A stretch of DNA of 64,000 bases from positions 48,656 through 112,655 of the forward strand of contig CABJBF010000006.1 of assembly GCA_902363805.1 (NCBI GenBank), in the 5' to 3' direction. The position numbers and the translations under genes are program-made. Every line of letters begins with the position of its first letter. Position 1 is the stretch's first letter. A model generated the notes under the pieces. It saw nothing but the letters and a program-made list of their open reading frames with translations. It did not search any database and was not told the DNA's origin. Source of the DNA: Eubacteriaceae bacterium (GTDB lineage Bacteria > Bacillota > Clostridia > Lachnospirales > Lachnospiraceae). Of the stretch, positions 16,699 through 26,109 are shown in pieces.

Positions 16699-18591
16699 TT
16701 ATGCTAGCTTTTGAACAATTAATACCGCCAAAAGTCCATATGCAGTTATAAATGTCATGATTCCGGTAAGCAATCGGGCGTAACCTGTTTTTGTTACATT
16801 AATACATAATTTCCCGTTATATGCAGCTACTATAGCCAGCCACAATATTGGAAGATAATATCTGGCCTGTACACCTACTATAGCCTTCTGACCTACAGGT
16901 GTAAATGCAAGATACATTGCTGTCCATATCAATACAACAATAATAAAGATAAGTCCCCAAACACCTAATTTTGTTTTTACATTAAGAGGCTTTTCTTCTT
17001 TATTTTTGCAAATTAAAACCATAATAAGTGCCATTATTACATAAGCAAATTTATCCGGTCCTACGACTGTTCCACCATAATTCATAAGCATTAAATTACC
17101 AATTGTATATGGGTCTCTTGTCTCAGCTGAAATACCAAAGTTTTCAAAACTAAATATACTTGATAACAATTCTTTTGCATAATTAAATGGCTGTCCAATA
17201 ATGTTTCCAATCTGACTTCCTGAGTTTGTATCTCCTCCTCTGATATCCACAGTTGCCGTAACATCCGGTGAAATCATACTTGCTATTGTTGGCAACACAA
17301 ATGTTGTAAGCATCCATCCACATACAGCCAATATTCCAAGTTTAAACCAGATTACACTCTTTTTACTTGAAAATTTCCTATTAGGAATAAATAGTGCAAG
17401 CATAACTAATGGTGCATAAACCATCTTAGATAAACTTCCCACTGTAATTGCAACCATTCCGGCTACTAATAACTTTGTATTTATCTTTTCTTCATCACTA
17501 ATAATTTCATTTATCAGCAATACAACTCCAAGTGAAACAAAGCATAAAACAAAGCCATCATATGTTATAGAACTTGCCTGTAAAATACTTGTAGGCATTA
17601 ATGCTATACAAACAAGTGCATATTTACATACTTTTGTCATCTTTATTGCAATCACCATAACAACAAGATATACAATTAAATTCATAAATTTAATAAGCAT
17701 CAGCATATTAGAGAAGCTTAAATGTAGTGCTCTTGCAATTTTTGCTCCAAGAATCTGAGGTATATATGCTACTGCAGTATAATTTGTTGCAACTGCCTTA
17801 TTTGTTCTTGAAATTACTTTTTTATCATTAGCATTCATGTATTGGTCTACGAGATTTTTTTCCTCCAAAGTGTTATATGCAGGAATTCCTACTTTTTCCT
17901 CATACTTAACAACTGCACTCGTGTTATCTACTAAATCTCCGTAGGCATTTTCATATACGGCCTTAAAATGTGTTTCTTCATCCCATGTAAACGGTGTTGC
18001 GCCTGTAGAATAAATTAATGATACTCCGATTAAAAAACCTGATACAACGAAGAACAGCTCTATTCTTTTTCTAAGAATATCCTTACATAAAATAATCATT
18101 GCAAGCATCGCAAGTACTGAAAATATAAAGCACATTCTATATTTGTTAGGTGTAAATGAATTTTTAATCTTAACTGCTTTTATACAGTCCACGTATTCTT
18201 TAGGAACATCAATTTTAATCTTGTTTCCGTATTCCCCTACAGAAGTCACCCCTGTTTTTAATTCAGGATACAATATGTCATTATATCCTTTTTTATTTTC
18301 TTTTCCATAAGACGATACAGTAGTAACTTCAAAACTGTAATGGATTATTTTATTTTCTTCTGATAATCCATATATCTGTACCTTTCCTATGTAAGTAGTC
18401 TTTTTTAACTTAACTTCAATTGAGTTATTTTTAACTGTAAAATTAGTAAAAGTTGTATCTTTAAGTCCATATCTTATACTCTTAAAATTAAAGCCAAAAA
18501 ATTCGATTACAAACGTTAACACAACAATTAGAAATAATACAATTGCATACGCTAAAGGCTTCGGTATTTTATTTGTTATTCTTTTTACCAT
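16699..18591 (-). CDS. Polytopic membrane protein, DUF2142 family
   Basis: The product has roughly 11-12 membrane helices. After the first helix comes an extracytoplasmic domain of about 110 residues. A FTWDEETHF motif then follows the third helix. This acidic-aromatic loop motif is typical of DUF2142, a GT-C-like family found in polysaccharide gene clusters and suspected to transfer sugars from lipid carriers. I choose the ATG at 18591, which has GGAGGG just upstream (18596-18601). A longer frame starting at 18609 would absorb that site. It overlaps the upstream gene by 23 nt, suggesting coupling, and the two probably work together. Confidence 0.75.
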   Translation of the reverse strand: MVKRITNKIPKPLAYAIVLFLIVVLTFVIEFFGFNFKSIRYGLKDTTFTNFTVKNNSIEVKLKKTTYIGKVQIYGLSEENKIIHYSFEVTTVSSYGKENKKGYNDILYPELKTGVTSVGEYGNKIKIDVPKEYVDCIKAVKIKNSFTPNKYRMCFIFSVLAMLAMIILCKDILRKRIELFFVVSGFLIGVSLIYSTGATPFTWDEETHFKAVYENAYGDLVDNTSAVVKYEEKVGIPAYNTLEEKNLVDQYMNANDKKVISRTNKAVATNYTAVAYIPQILGAKIARALHLSFSNMLMLIKFMNLIVYLVVMVIAIKMTKVCKYALVCIALMPTSILQASSITYDGFVLCFVSLGVVLLINEIISDEEKINTKLLVAGMVAITVGSLSKMVYAPLVMLALFIPNRKFSSKKSVIWFKLGILAVCGWMLTTFVLPTIASMISPDVTATVDIRGGDTNSGSQIGNIIGQPFNYAKELLSSIFSFENFGISAETRDPYTIGNLMLMNYGGTVVGPDKFAYVIMALIMVLICKNKEEKPLNVKTKLGVWGLIFIIVVLIWTAMYLAFTPVGQKAIVGVQARYYLPILWLAIVAAYNGKLCINVTKTGYARLLTGIMTFITAYGLLAVLIVQKLA

Positions 18592-19303
18592 TAGACCCTC
18601 CATTGGCATTTGCTTTCATTTTAAGAAAATTAACTGTAATTCCTATAAAGGCAATCAATACTAATCCCCACAAAAAATCTGTAGAAATTTTCTTTCTTCC
18701 TTCAACTACAATACATAAAATATTTCCACTTATCTGCATATCATCATCATATGATGCTAAATTTTCAATTTTATCCTGTCTGTTACCATAAATAACAAGT
18801 TCACTGTCCTGTGGAATATTTTTGCCTTTCACAACAATTTTTAACGAATCAGCACTAATTTTTAAATCGTGACATTCTATGTTTGAATATACAACTGAGC
18901 TGTCTGAAGATTCTTCAGCATAATATGATGTTAACATAATATCCTGAACTTCTAACTCTTTTTCGCCTAGAACTTTTCCTGATTCATTATCATAAAACTT
19001 TATGGAAATAATTCCATTGTTTCTTTTTTCCTGCGTATATTTTTCTCTTAAATCTTTTATCTTAAGAGAAATGCTTTTAAGGTTGCTAACCTTCTTGTCT
19101 ACAACTATGGAATATTCCCTGTCATTAGAAATACGTCCAACCGTATACTCTGTATCTTCGTTTGTATTTGCCGCTATTGTAGATTTGCCTACATCAAAAA
19201 CCCTTCCGGTAACAGCCATAAATAAAATGTAGACAACCAATGCAATCCCTAAAATTATAATACTAAGATTTTTATTATATTTATTAAGCATACTTTTACC
19301 CAT
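18569..19303 (-). CDS. Unknown membrane protein with a large external domain
   Basis: I do not recognise a family. The 244 residues have one membrane helix near 14-33, an external part of about 170 residues predicted to be beta-rich (alternating hydrophobic strands such as ISIKFYDNESGKVLG), and a second helix near 213-229 followed by a basic Asn/Gly-rich tail. It begins 2 nt after the stop of the MORN lipoprotein gene and overlaps the DUF2142 gene by 23 nt. The three are one operon and likely part of a surface-polysaccharide or envelope assembly. Confidence 0.6.
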   Translation of the reverse strand: MGKSMLNKYNKNLSIIILGIALVVYILFMAVTGRVFDVGKSTIAANTNEDTEYTVGRISNDREYSIVVDKKVSNLKSISLKIKDLREKYTQEKRNNGIISIKFYDNESGKVLGEKELEVQDIMLTSYYAEESSDSSVVYSNIECHDLKISADSLKIVVKGKNIPQDSELVIYGNRQDKIENLASYDDDMQISGNILCIVVEGRKKISTDFLWGLVLIAFIGITVNFLKMKANANGGSNGKKNNK

Positions 19304-19305
19304 TA

Positions 19306-20517
19306 TTATTTATTCTCTATAACATTTTTAGCATTAATATAAGGATATACCTCATATCTATACTCAATATCATCGTCATCTACCAGTCCAATATCATCTA
19401 CGTTTTTAATATATTCTTCTTTGTAAATGCCGTAATATTTACCTTCAATTGTAATTTCATCATTTATAGCTGGAAGCACTTTTGTCTTTTTGTTATATTT
19501 AAAATTAACATAATAAAACTGTTTGTTCCCAACTTCTAACTTTATAGTAGCCGTATTTTTCTTATTGTTAAGTTCTACATAATTAACTTTTCCATTGACT
19601 TTTGCTTTCATTCCGGCATAGCCATATGGATTCTTTGCAACATCTTCATATGTATATGAAGGATTTAACGGATTAAATTCTCCTGCATTTACGTCGTAAC
19701 TGTAAACAACTTCTACATATGGCAATGTACCTGTGTACTGATTATACTTTGTACTCTTATCGTCATTAAAATGTGTATACATATCAGTTTTTAATAAATA
19801 TCCATAAACCTGAACTTCATCTCCGACTTTATATGTCTGTGAAATAGACTGTCTGCCATTAAATACTTTCATGTTTTTGCATTTGCAAACATAAATTTTT
19901 CCATCAGAATCCTTAATTGTTATATATGCATTTATTTTAGCTTCATAAACAGACTCCACCGTACCTGTAGCTTTTATCATTTTTCCAACATAATTATCAG
20001 GATAATATATTAACTGTGAGTATTTTACGTCCTTTACCTGCGAAATTAGTTTTTTAATTGGAACCTGTTCATAATTCCAATCATAATCAGTTAACGTTCC
20101 CTTACTGTCATAATACTTAATGGCACCATTTGGAATCCCTGAATTATAATTCATAACATTATATGTTCCATCAGCAAATGTTTTTGTAATTTCTCCGTCA
20201 AATTGATTCTCAACCATGTCGCCTTCTTCTATGCTACCATCACTATATGTAATCGTACATTTTCCATCAAGGCTTCCATCTTTCCACGTTCCTTCAACCT
20301 TAGAAACTATATCACCGTCTACTTCAATTACGCCCTTTCCTTCAGGATTTCCATTATTAAGTTCTCCTGTATAACTCCCTGTATACTTGTTACCAAAAAG
20401 CGTTATTCCACTTGTAATAGTTCCGTTAGAAGTGTTTTTTTCATTTGAGCATCCTGCAAAAACAGCAGCTGTCATTCCCACTGCAAATATTGCAACAAGC
20501 AACTTATGCTTACTCAT
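19306..20517 (-). CDS. Lipoprotein with MORN repeats and OB-like domains
   Basis: The 403-residue product has a lipoprotein signal peptide with lipobox AVFAGC (Cys23). About three MORN repeats follow (YTGELNNGNPEGKG, VEGTWKDGSLDGKCTITYSDG, EEGDMVENQFDGEITKTFADG; about 50-135). Two beta-rich modules come after that (about 160-265 and 280-370) with GKMIKATGTVE and GMKAKVNGKVN strands suggestive of OB folds. It would be tethered to the outer face of the membrane. It opens a three-gene operon with two membrane proteins inside the glycosyltransferase region. A role in envelope polysaccharide assembly is inference. Confidence 0.7.
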   Translation of the reverse strand: MSKHKLLVAIFAVGMTAAVFAGCSNEKNTSNGTITSGITLFGNKYTGSYTGELNNGNPEGKGVIEVDGDIVSKVEGTWKDGSLDGKCTITYSDGSIEEGDMVENQFDGEITKTFADGTYNVMNYNSGIPNGAIKYYDSKGTLTDYDWNYEQVPIKKLISQVKDVKYSQLIYYPDNYVGKMIKATGTVESVYEAKINAYITIKDSDGKIYVCKCKNMKVFNGRQSISQTYKVGDEVQVYGYLLKTDMYTHFNDDKSTKYNQYTGTLPYVEVVYSYDVNAGEFNPLNPSYTYEDVAKNPYGYAGMKAKVNGKVNYVELNNKKNTATIKLEVGNKQFYYVNFKYNKKTKVLPAINDEITIEGKYYGIYKEEYIKNVDDIGLVDDDDIEYRYEVYPYINAKNVIENK

Positions 20518-20621
20518 ATTTTCCTCCTATAATCTGTATTGCACCATCTATTTGGTCAGTGGCCATTCATCAGAAACTTTTATCAAAATGAACTTTGCTC
20601 ATTTTGTTTCCACTTTATAAT

Positions 20622-22247
20622 CTACTTAAACATAAACTTTCCATTACTTTGTACTAAATTAGCATTGTAATATTTGTTTTCTTTCTTTAATTTATCTTCC
20701 CAGACCTTTTTGAACTCTTTCTGAGATTTTTCATCATTATAGTTAAGATTGTCTGCTAATTTTACATGAACATCAGTATTTAAAATAACATCATAACCTG
20801 CTTCATCTATTTTAAAGCAAACATCTAAATCTCTATATGGGAAACTAAATTTTTCATTTATTCCACCAACTTCTTTAATTATGTTAGTTCTAAACATTAC
20901 CAATTTTAAAGACACACCCATAACATTCTGAGGTCCGTCTGCTCTATGACAATATCCTCTAAAAATTGAAGGCAAATGATAAAACAGACTTGATACAGTT
21001 GCATTACTGTCATAATTAAGTCCACAGCTTTCAATTTTCTTATTTTTATTAAGGCATTTTACACCTGTTATTCCAACATGTTTCCACTGACAGTATTTAA
21101 GTAATTCTTCTACCCAATTGTCTGTCATAGGAATAGCATCATTATCTGCGACCACAACGTATTCAGTCTTAACTGCTTCCATTTCTTTTGAAAGCTGACC
21201 TTTTACAACTTTATATTCAATATGAAGATTTGACATTTCTCTCTGTTTTTTCTTCATTTCATTAATCTGTTTTTCATCATTAGCTAAAACAGTTACGCTA
21301 TAATCGCCTTTTAAATCATAATCAATTTTATAAAATCCTAAATCTTTAGTAAGCGCCGGAGTTCCGTCTTCTCCGATTTCTGTCAAATATTTTTTAATTG
21401 CTTTATTTCCATTTTCAAAAGCATATAATTTACTGTTTGGATTTGCTGCTGTTGAATCAGGATGAATTCTCCAATGATATAAAATTTTTGGTACATGCTT
21501 TATGTCAGCTCCTGCACCGTTACATCTTAATACGAATTCAAAATCCTGAGCCCCATCAAATTCCTGATTTAATCCACCGACTTTATCTAACAATTCTCTT
21601 GAAAACATTAAAAAGTGGCAGATATAATTTGTATGTCTTAAAAATTCTTCGTTTAAATCCGGTTTAAATGCCGGATTAATTAGCTTTCCTGTATCTGCTA
21701 CGATTTTATCTTCATCTGAATAAACCATATCAGGAATTTTATCATGTGCATTAAGTTCCTTAACCATTTCATATAATGCATTTGGTGTAAGCAAATCATC
21801 ATGGTCTAACAATGCTATATATTCTCCCTTAGCATTATCAAATCCTTCATTTGTATTATTTGAAATTCCATCATTCTTACTTAATTTTATATAGCTGATT
21901 CTCTCATCTTTATATTCATTTAATGTATCTTTAACAATTGTTGTGTTACTTCCGTCTGCGATACATAATTCAAGATTTGAATATGTCTGTTCTAATACAC
22001 TGTCAACAAGCTGTCTGAGAAAAACAGGTGCAGTCTCATATGCAGGCACTACAATACTTACTAACGGTGCATATTCAAACTTCACTTTTCTTTGTTCATT
22101 TAACTCATCTTCTCCAGGTAAAAATTTTTCTATATTATTTTGATAATATCTGTCTCTTTTCTTCGTATCAAACCACTCCATAAATCTAAGAGTGAAATCG
22201 TGTAAACCGTACTGTTTAAAGAGATCAATACCATTCTTCAAATTCAT
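20622..22247 (-). CDS. Bifunctional-looking GT2 glycosyltransferase (two tandem domains)
   Basis: The product is 541 residues. The first GT2 domain (about 60-290) has VSIVVPAYETAP, ADGSN and the DXD motif LLDHDD, followed by GAQDFEFVLR. The second (about 315-530) is less typical, with VVADNDAIPM and a YRDLDVCFKI segment, and may be weakly active or structural. This layout is common in rhamnose-rich polysaccharide and O-antigen gene clusters. I choose the ATG at 22247 because AAGGAAG lies 8 nt upstream. A TTG at 22253 would be only 2 nt from it. A possible hairpin (CAAAATGA/TCATTTTG, 20586-20608) lies downstream. Confidence 0.85.
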   Translation of the reverse strand: MNLKNGIDLFKQYGLHDFTLRFMEWFDTKKRDRYYQNNIEKFLPGEDELNEQRKVKFEYAPLVSIVVPAYETAPVFLRQLVDSVLEQTYSNLELCIADGSNTTIVKDTLNEYKDERISYIKLSKNDGISNNTNEGFDNAKGEYIALLDHDDLLTPNALYEMVKELNAHDKIPDMVYSDEDKIVADTGKLINPAFKPDLNEEFLRHTNYICHFLMFSRELLDKVGGLNQEFDGAQDFEFVLRCNGAGADIKHVPKILYHWRIHPDSTAANPNSKLYAFENGNKAIKKYLTEIGEDGTPALTKDLGFYKIDYDLKGDYSVTVLANDEKQINEMKKKQREMSNLHIEYKVVKGQLSKEMEAVKTEYVVVADNDAIPMTDNWVEELLKYCQWKHVGITGVKCLNKNKKIESCGLNYDSNATVSSLFYHLPSIFRGYCHRADGPQNVMGVSLKLVMFRTNIIKEVGGINEKFSFPYRDLDVCFKIDEAGYDVILNTDVHVKLADNLNYNDEKSQKEFKKVWEDKLKKENKYYNANLVQSNGKFMFK

Positions 22248-22502
22248 TTCCAATTCTTCCTTTCATTTCACAGACATTCATCTGTTAGTTATCCTGCCAA
22301 AGTTTCTTGGGCATTCCTATTCAATCGACAACTGATTAATCATACACTAATATGGAAAAAATAACAACTTTATTAAAATATATGCCTTAATTTTGCTTAA
22401 CTTATCAATATAAACTTAATATTGATTTATATAAGTCAACAATCAAATTTTCACAAACGGACTTAATATACCTGTATCATTCTAAGCCCGTTCTAAATCA
22501 TT

Positions 22503-23432
22503 TTAAGCTCGTCCCAAAACGAATAAAATTCTTAAGGCAATATCTCCCGGCACTCTTGAGCGCAGTGCATGTGGATAAAATATTTTTCTAATCTGTGTTA
22601 TAAGACCATTTTTCTTTATAAATAATGCCATTTTCTTCTTTTGTTCATTTGACAATCTATCCTCAAACACTTTTGCAAAATAGATAAGGTTCTGTTTTGC
22701 TTCAACGCTTGCAGGGCCAAACACTTCCTTTTGGAAGAATCCTTTTAACAGACCTATCGTATTAGAATCCTCAGCTGTAACAGCTTCCGTATGTCTTATA
22801 TGTGAAGCCGTGAAACGCTTATCATAAATCGTATCACCAAAACATACACAACATCTGATGAGCCATCTGTCATGCATTTCTATCCCGGGGTCTACATCTA
22901 AAATAAATTGTTTACATGCTTCATGATTAAATACAAGCAAAAATCCTGATGCAGGAGTACAGTATAAAACATCTGTTAAACCAATGTTTTCTTTTTGCTC
23001 CGGCGAGTGACGGATAAAGCTTCCATCACTCATGTAATAATCATATGCTGAAAAATAAACCAAAGGTTTATTTGTATCTTTTTTCTTCTCAAGTTCTTCA
23101 ACCGCCCATTTAATTTTATCAGGGTACCATACGTCATCCTGATCGCAAAATGCATAATATTCTGCCGGTTCACATTCTCTTGCTATCTGGTAAAATGATT
23201 TCGGAGGTCGTAAATTAACTCCATTATTTTCTAAAAGAATTATCCTCTTACCTGATTTATTGCTTTCGATATAATTTTTAATAAATTCAACTGTATTATC
23301 TGTAGAGCAGTCATCTCTTATATATATATCAATATTTTCATAAGTCTGTTCAATAAGACTGTCCAATTGAGTTTTCAAAAATTTTTCGCCGTTATACGTT
23401 GCCAGCAAAATGTTTACTTTCGGTTGACTCAT
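22503..23432 (-). CDS. GT2-family glycosyltransferase, rhamnosyltransferase-like
   Basis: The 309 residues start VNILLATYNGEKFLKTQLDSL with RDDCSTDNT and the DXD motif FCDQDDVW (about residue 95), then MHDRWL (acidic acceptor-side motif). The FCDQDDVWYPDKI pattern is typical of enzymes annotated as alpha-L-rhamnosyltransferases, consistent with the dTDP-rhamnose genes at 49-53 kb. Specificity is inference. It starts only 12 nt after the LacI-family regulator gene and may be co-transcribed with it. AGGAGA precedes the ATG. Confidence 0.85.
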   Translation of the reverse strand: MSQPKVNILLATYNGEKFLKTQLDSLIEQTYENIDIYIRDDCSTDNTVEFIKNYIESNKSGKRIILLENNGVNLRPPKSFYQIARECEPAEYYAFCDQDDVWYPDKIKWAVEELEKKKDTNKPLVYFSAYDYYMSDGSFIRHSPEQKENIGLTDVLYCTPASGFLLVFNHEACKQFILDVDPGIEMHDRWLIRCCVCFGDTIYDKRFTASHIRHTEAVTAEDSNTIGLLKGFFQKEVFGPASVEAKQNLIYFAKVFEDRLSNEQKKKMALFIKKNGLITQIRKIFYPHALRSRVPGDIALRILFVLGRA

Positions 23433-23444
23433 GCCAATTCTCCT

Positions 23445-24452
23445 TTATTCATTTATCGCCATGCAGGAATCTCTTACAACCAAATGACATGGTAATTTTA
23501 CTTTAATTGTTGTCTTGATTGCTAAATTTGATGCTGCAAATAAGGAATTTACACCATACTGACCCATTTCATATGCAGGTGCATGAAGTGTCGTAAGTGC
23601 AGGTGCCGTATATCTTGTCATTTCCAAATCATCAAATCCAATCAATGAAATATCTTCTGGAATATTAAGATCATGCTCTCTAATTGCCTTCATTGCACCA
23701 AATGCAATCTGGTCACTTGCAGCAAACACTGCTGTAGGCAACTGTTTTTTTTCTAAAATTTCATTCATCATTTGATATCCTGATTCCATGGAATATCTTC
23801 CTTCTATAAGATATTTATTGTAATCTATCTCATTTTTCTCACAGAATTTAATAAATGCTTTTTTTCTATAATCTTCATATACTACATTATTATTCTCTTC
23901 GCCTAGAAATTCTCTACCACCTAAAAACGCAATTTCTTTATGACCTAATTCTATAAGATATGTAAGTGCCTCATTAACTGCCATTTCAAAATCAAGTGAA
24001 AATGTAGTTGCCTTATAATCATGGAATGACATATCCAAAAAGACTATATTCTTTGTAATGCTCATAAATTTTTCGACTTCTTCGTCGCTAAATTTACCAA
24101 TACAAATAATTCCGTCAGCATCTTCAATTTGTTCTAAATAGTTGGGATTTGACTTGAAAGTTCTCACGACATTAATGCAATTCTTAACACAAAAATCTTC
24201 TATTCCTTTTCTTACCTGAAGATAATAATTATCCTTTGCTTCCTGTTGTTCAGAAAACCATTGAATAATTCCCAATGTAAAAATAGCTTTAGACATTTTC
24301 TTACTCTTGTTGTACTTAAGTTCCTTTGCTGCATTAATAACTTTTTTCTTAGTTTCAAGCGATGTACTCAAAGTAGGGTCCTCATTCAAAATTCTTGATA
24401 CTGTTGAGGGGCTTACCTGAGCCAATTTTGCCACATCTTTGATTGTAGCCAT
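23445..24452 (-). CDS. LacI-family transcriptional regulator, probable galactose regulator
   Basis: The 335 residues have an N-terminal LacI helix-turn-helix and hinge (MATIKDVAKLAQVSPSTVSRIL; 1-60) and a periplasmic-binding-protein-like effector domain (SDQIAFGAMKAIREHDLNIPEDISLIGFDD). It is divergent from galK-galE-galT with a 379-bp intergenic region that holds inverted repeats, so regulation of Leloir genes and itself is likely, and galR would be a fitting name. The effector (galactose or a derivative) is inferred. A glycosyltransferase gene follows after 12 nt. Confidence 0.88.
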   Translation of the reverse strand: MATIKDVAKLAQVSPSTVSRILNEDPTLSTSLETKKKVINAAKELKYNKSKKMSKAIFTLGIIQWFSEQQEAKDNYYLQVRKGIEDFCVKNCINVVRTFKSNPNYLEQIEDADGIICIGKFSDEEVEKFMSITKNIVFLDMSFHDYKATTFSLDFEMAVNEALTYLIELGHKEIAFLGGREFLGEENNNVVYEDYRKKAFIKFCEKNEIDYNKYLIEGRYSMESGYQMMNEILEKKQLPTAVFAASDQIAFGAMKAIREHDLNIPEDISLIGFDDLEMTRYTAPALTTLHAPAYEMGQYGVNSLFAASNLAIKTTIKVKLPCHLVVRDSCMAINE

Positions 24453-24603
24453 ACTCTTATACCACCTTTATCTTATTTATGTCCCTAGTCACTTTTTCCT
24501 TAGTAACTCCGCCATTTTTTTAATGACGCCACTTCAAGTATAACATCTTTTTTTAATTAAAGATATGATTTATTGTGATTTTCTACTATTTTACTGTTAT
24601 TTA

Positions 24604-24662
24604 TTTAGTGGTAAACACGGAAATCAAATAAGTTTACTAAATTATATTGTATTTTAGTAAAC
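24604..24662. promoter_or_regulatory. Inverted repeats in the regulator/galK intergenic region
   Basis: GTTTACTAAA (24632-24641) and TTTAGTAAAC (24653-24662) are perfect inverse copies 11 bp apart. A third related site TTTAGTGGTAAAC lies at 24604-24616. The repeated GTTTAC half-site between divergent galactose genes suggests binding sites for the neighbouring LacI-family regulator. Confidence 0.55.
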
Positions 24663-24831
24663 AAGAGTTTATATTTAAATTAGCAAAAGTATTCTAACAA
24701 ATTAACAATTAATATCAGCAATTAGATTATAGATTAATTTGCTTTAATTAGAGCCACTCATTCTGATTACTTATAAATATTGTTTATTTCTGAATACTAC
24801 AAATCGGATTATTTTTTAACGGAGGATTTAA

Positions 24832-26109
24832 ATGAATATTAACGAATTAAAATCATTATTTGACAAAAATGAATTTGACTCACTTTTAATGGATATTTAC
24901 GAGGATTCATCTTTAATTGGATACCAGAACAACAGATACATTAAGGCTTTAGATAAATTTGAAAGTCTTTTCGGTGAAGGAGAGGTTGAAATCTATAGTG
25001 CTCCAGGAAGAACTGAAGTAGGCGGTAACCATACTGACCACCAGCACGGACAGGTTCTTGCTGCATCTATTAACTTAGATGCCATTTCTATCACACAAAA
25101 AACTGATGACGGAATTATTTCTTTAGTATCTGAAGGATATGACCTTATTACAATTGATACTGCAAATACAGAACTTATTGAAGAAGAAAAAGGCACAACA
25201 GTTGCGCTTATTAAAGGTGTTGTTAATGAATTTAAAAACCGTGGATACAAAGTCGGTGGATTTAAAGCATACATTACAAGTGACGTATTAGTTGGTGCAG
25301 GTCTTTCTTCATCTGCTGCATTTGAAGCTGTTATCGGAACAATTCTTTCAGGATTGTATAATGATATGAAAATTTCTTCAGTAGAAATTGCCATTATAAG
25401 TCAGTATGCAGAAAACGTTTATTTTGGAAAACCTTGTGGATTAATGGATCAGATGGCATGCTCCGTTGGTGGATTTGTTAACATCGATTTTATTGATCCT
25501 GCTCATCCTGTTGTAAACAAAATTGATTTTGATATTACAAACGAAGGATATAGTTTATGTATTGTTGATACAAAGGGTAGCCATGCAGATTTAACTGACG
25601 ATTATGCTTTGATTCCTGCTGAAATGAAAGAAGTTGCCAAAGTATTTGGCAAAGAAGTTCTTGGAGACGTAAACCCTGATGAATTTTTCAGCAACATACC
25701 TAAGGCATTGGCAGGAGCTTCTTCAAGAGGAGTTCTTCGAGCATATCATTTCTTTACTGAAAATAAACGTGTATCAGTTGAAGTTAATGCTTTAATAGGA
25801 AATAATTTCCACAAATTCCTTGATACAGTTAAAGAATCCGGAAATTCATCATATAAATTTTTGCAGAATATTTATGCAAATAAGGAACCTTTAAATCAGC
25901 CTGTAAGCATCGCCCTTGCTGCCAGCGAATATATCCTCGGTGATAATGGCGTATGTCGTGTTCATGGTGGTGGATTTGCCGGAACCATTCAGGCATTTGT
26001 AAAAAACGAGGCCGTGCCTGAATATAAGAAATTTATTGAATCTATATTTGGCACAGACTCATGTCACATTTTAAAAATACGTAAATATGGAGGTATGAAG
26101 GTACAATGA
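24832..26109 (+). CDS. galK: Galactokinase
   Basis: Galactokinase is a GHMP kinase that phosphorylates alpha-D-galactose to galactose-1-phosphate, the first step of the Leloir pathway. The 425 residues show the galactokinase signature GRTEVGGNHTDHQ (about 58-72), the GHMP ATP motif VGAGLSSSAAFE (about 157-168) and the C-terminal HGGGFAGT. GGAGG precedes the ATG. galE overlaps it by 4 nt (ATGA), so the two are translationally coupled. Upstream inverted repeats suggest control by the divergent LacI-family regulator. Confidence 0.97.
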   Translation: MNINELKSLFDKNEFDSLLMDIYEDSSLIGYQNNRYIKALDKFESLFGEGEVEIYSAPGRTEVGGNHTDHQHGQVLAASINLDAISITQKTDDGIISLVSEGYDLITIDTANTELIEEEKGTTVALIKGVVNEFKNRGYKVGGFKAYITSDVLVGAGLSSSAAFEAVIGTILSGLYNDMKISSVEIAIISQYAENVYFGKPCGLMDQMACSVGGFVNIDFIDPAHPVVNKIDFDITNEGYSLCIVDTKGSHADLTDDYALIPAEMKEVAKVFGKEVLGDVNPDEFFSNIPKALAGASSRGVLRAYHFFTENKRVSVEVNALIGNNFHKFLDTVKESGNSSYKFLQNIYANKEPLNQPVSIALAASEYILGDNGVCRVHGGGFAGTIQAFVKNEAVPEYKKFIESIFGTDSCHILKIRKYGGMKVQ

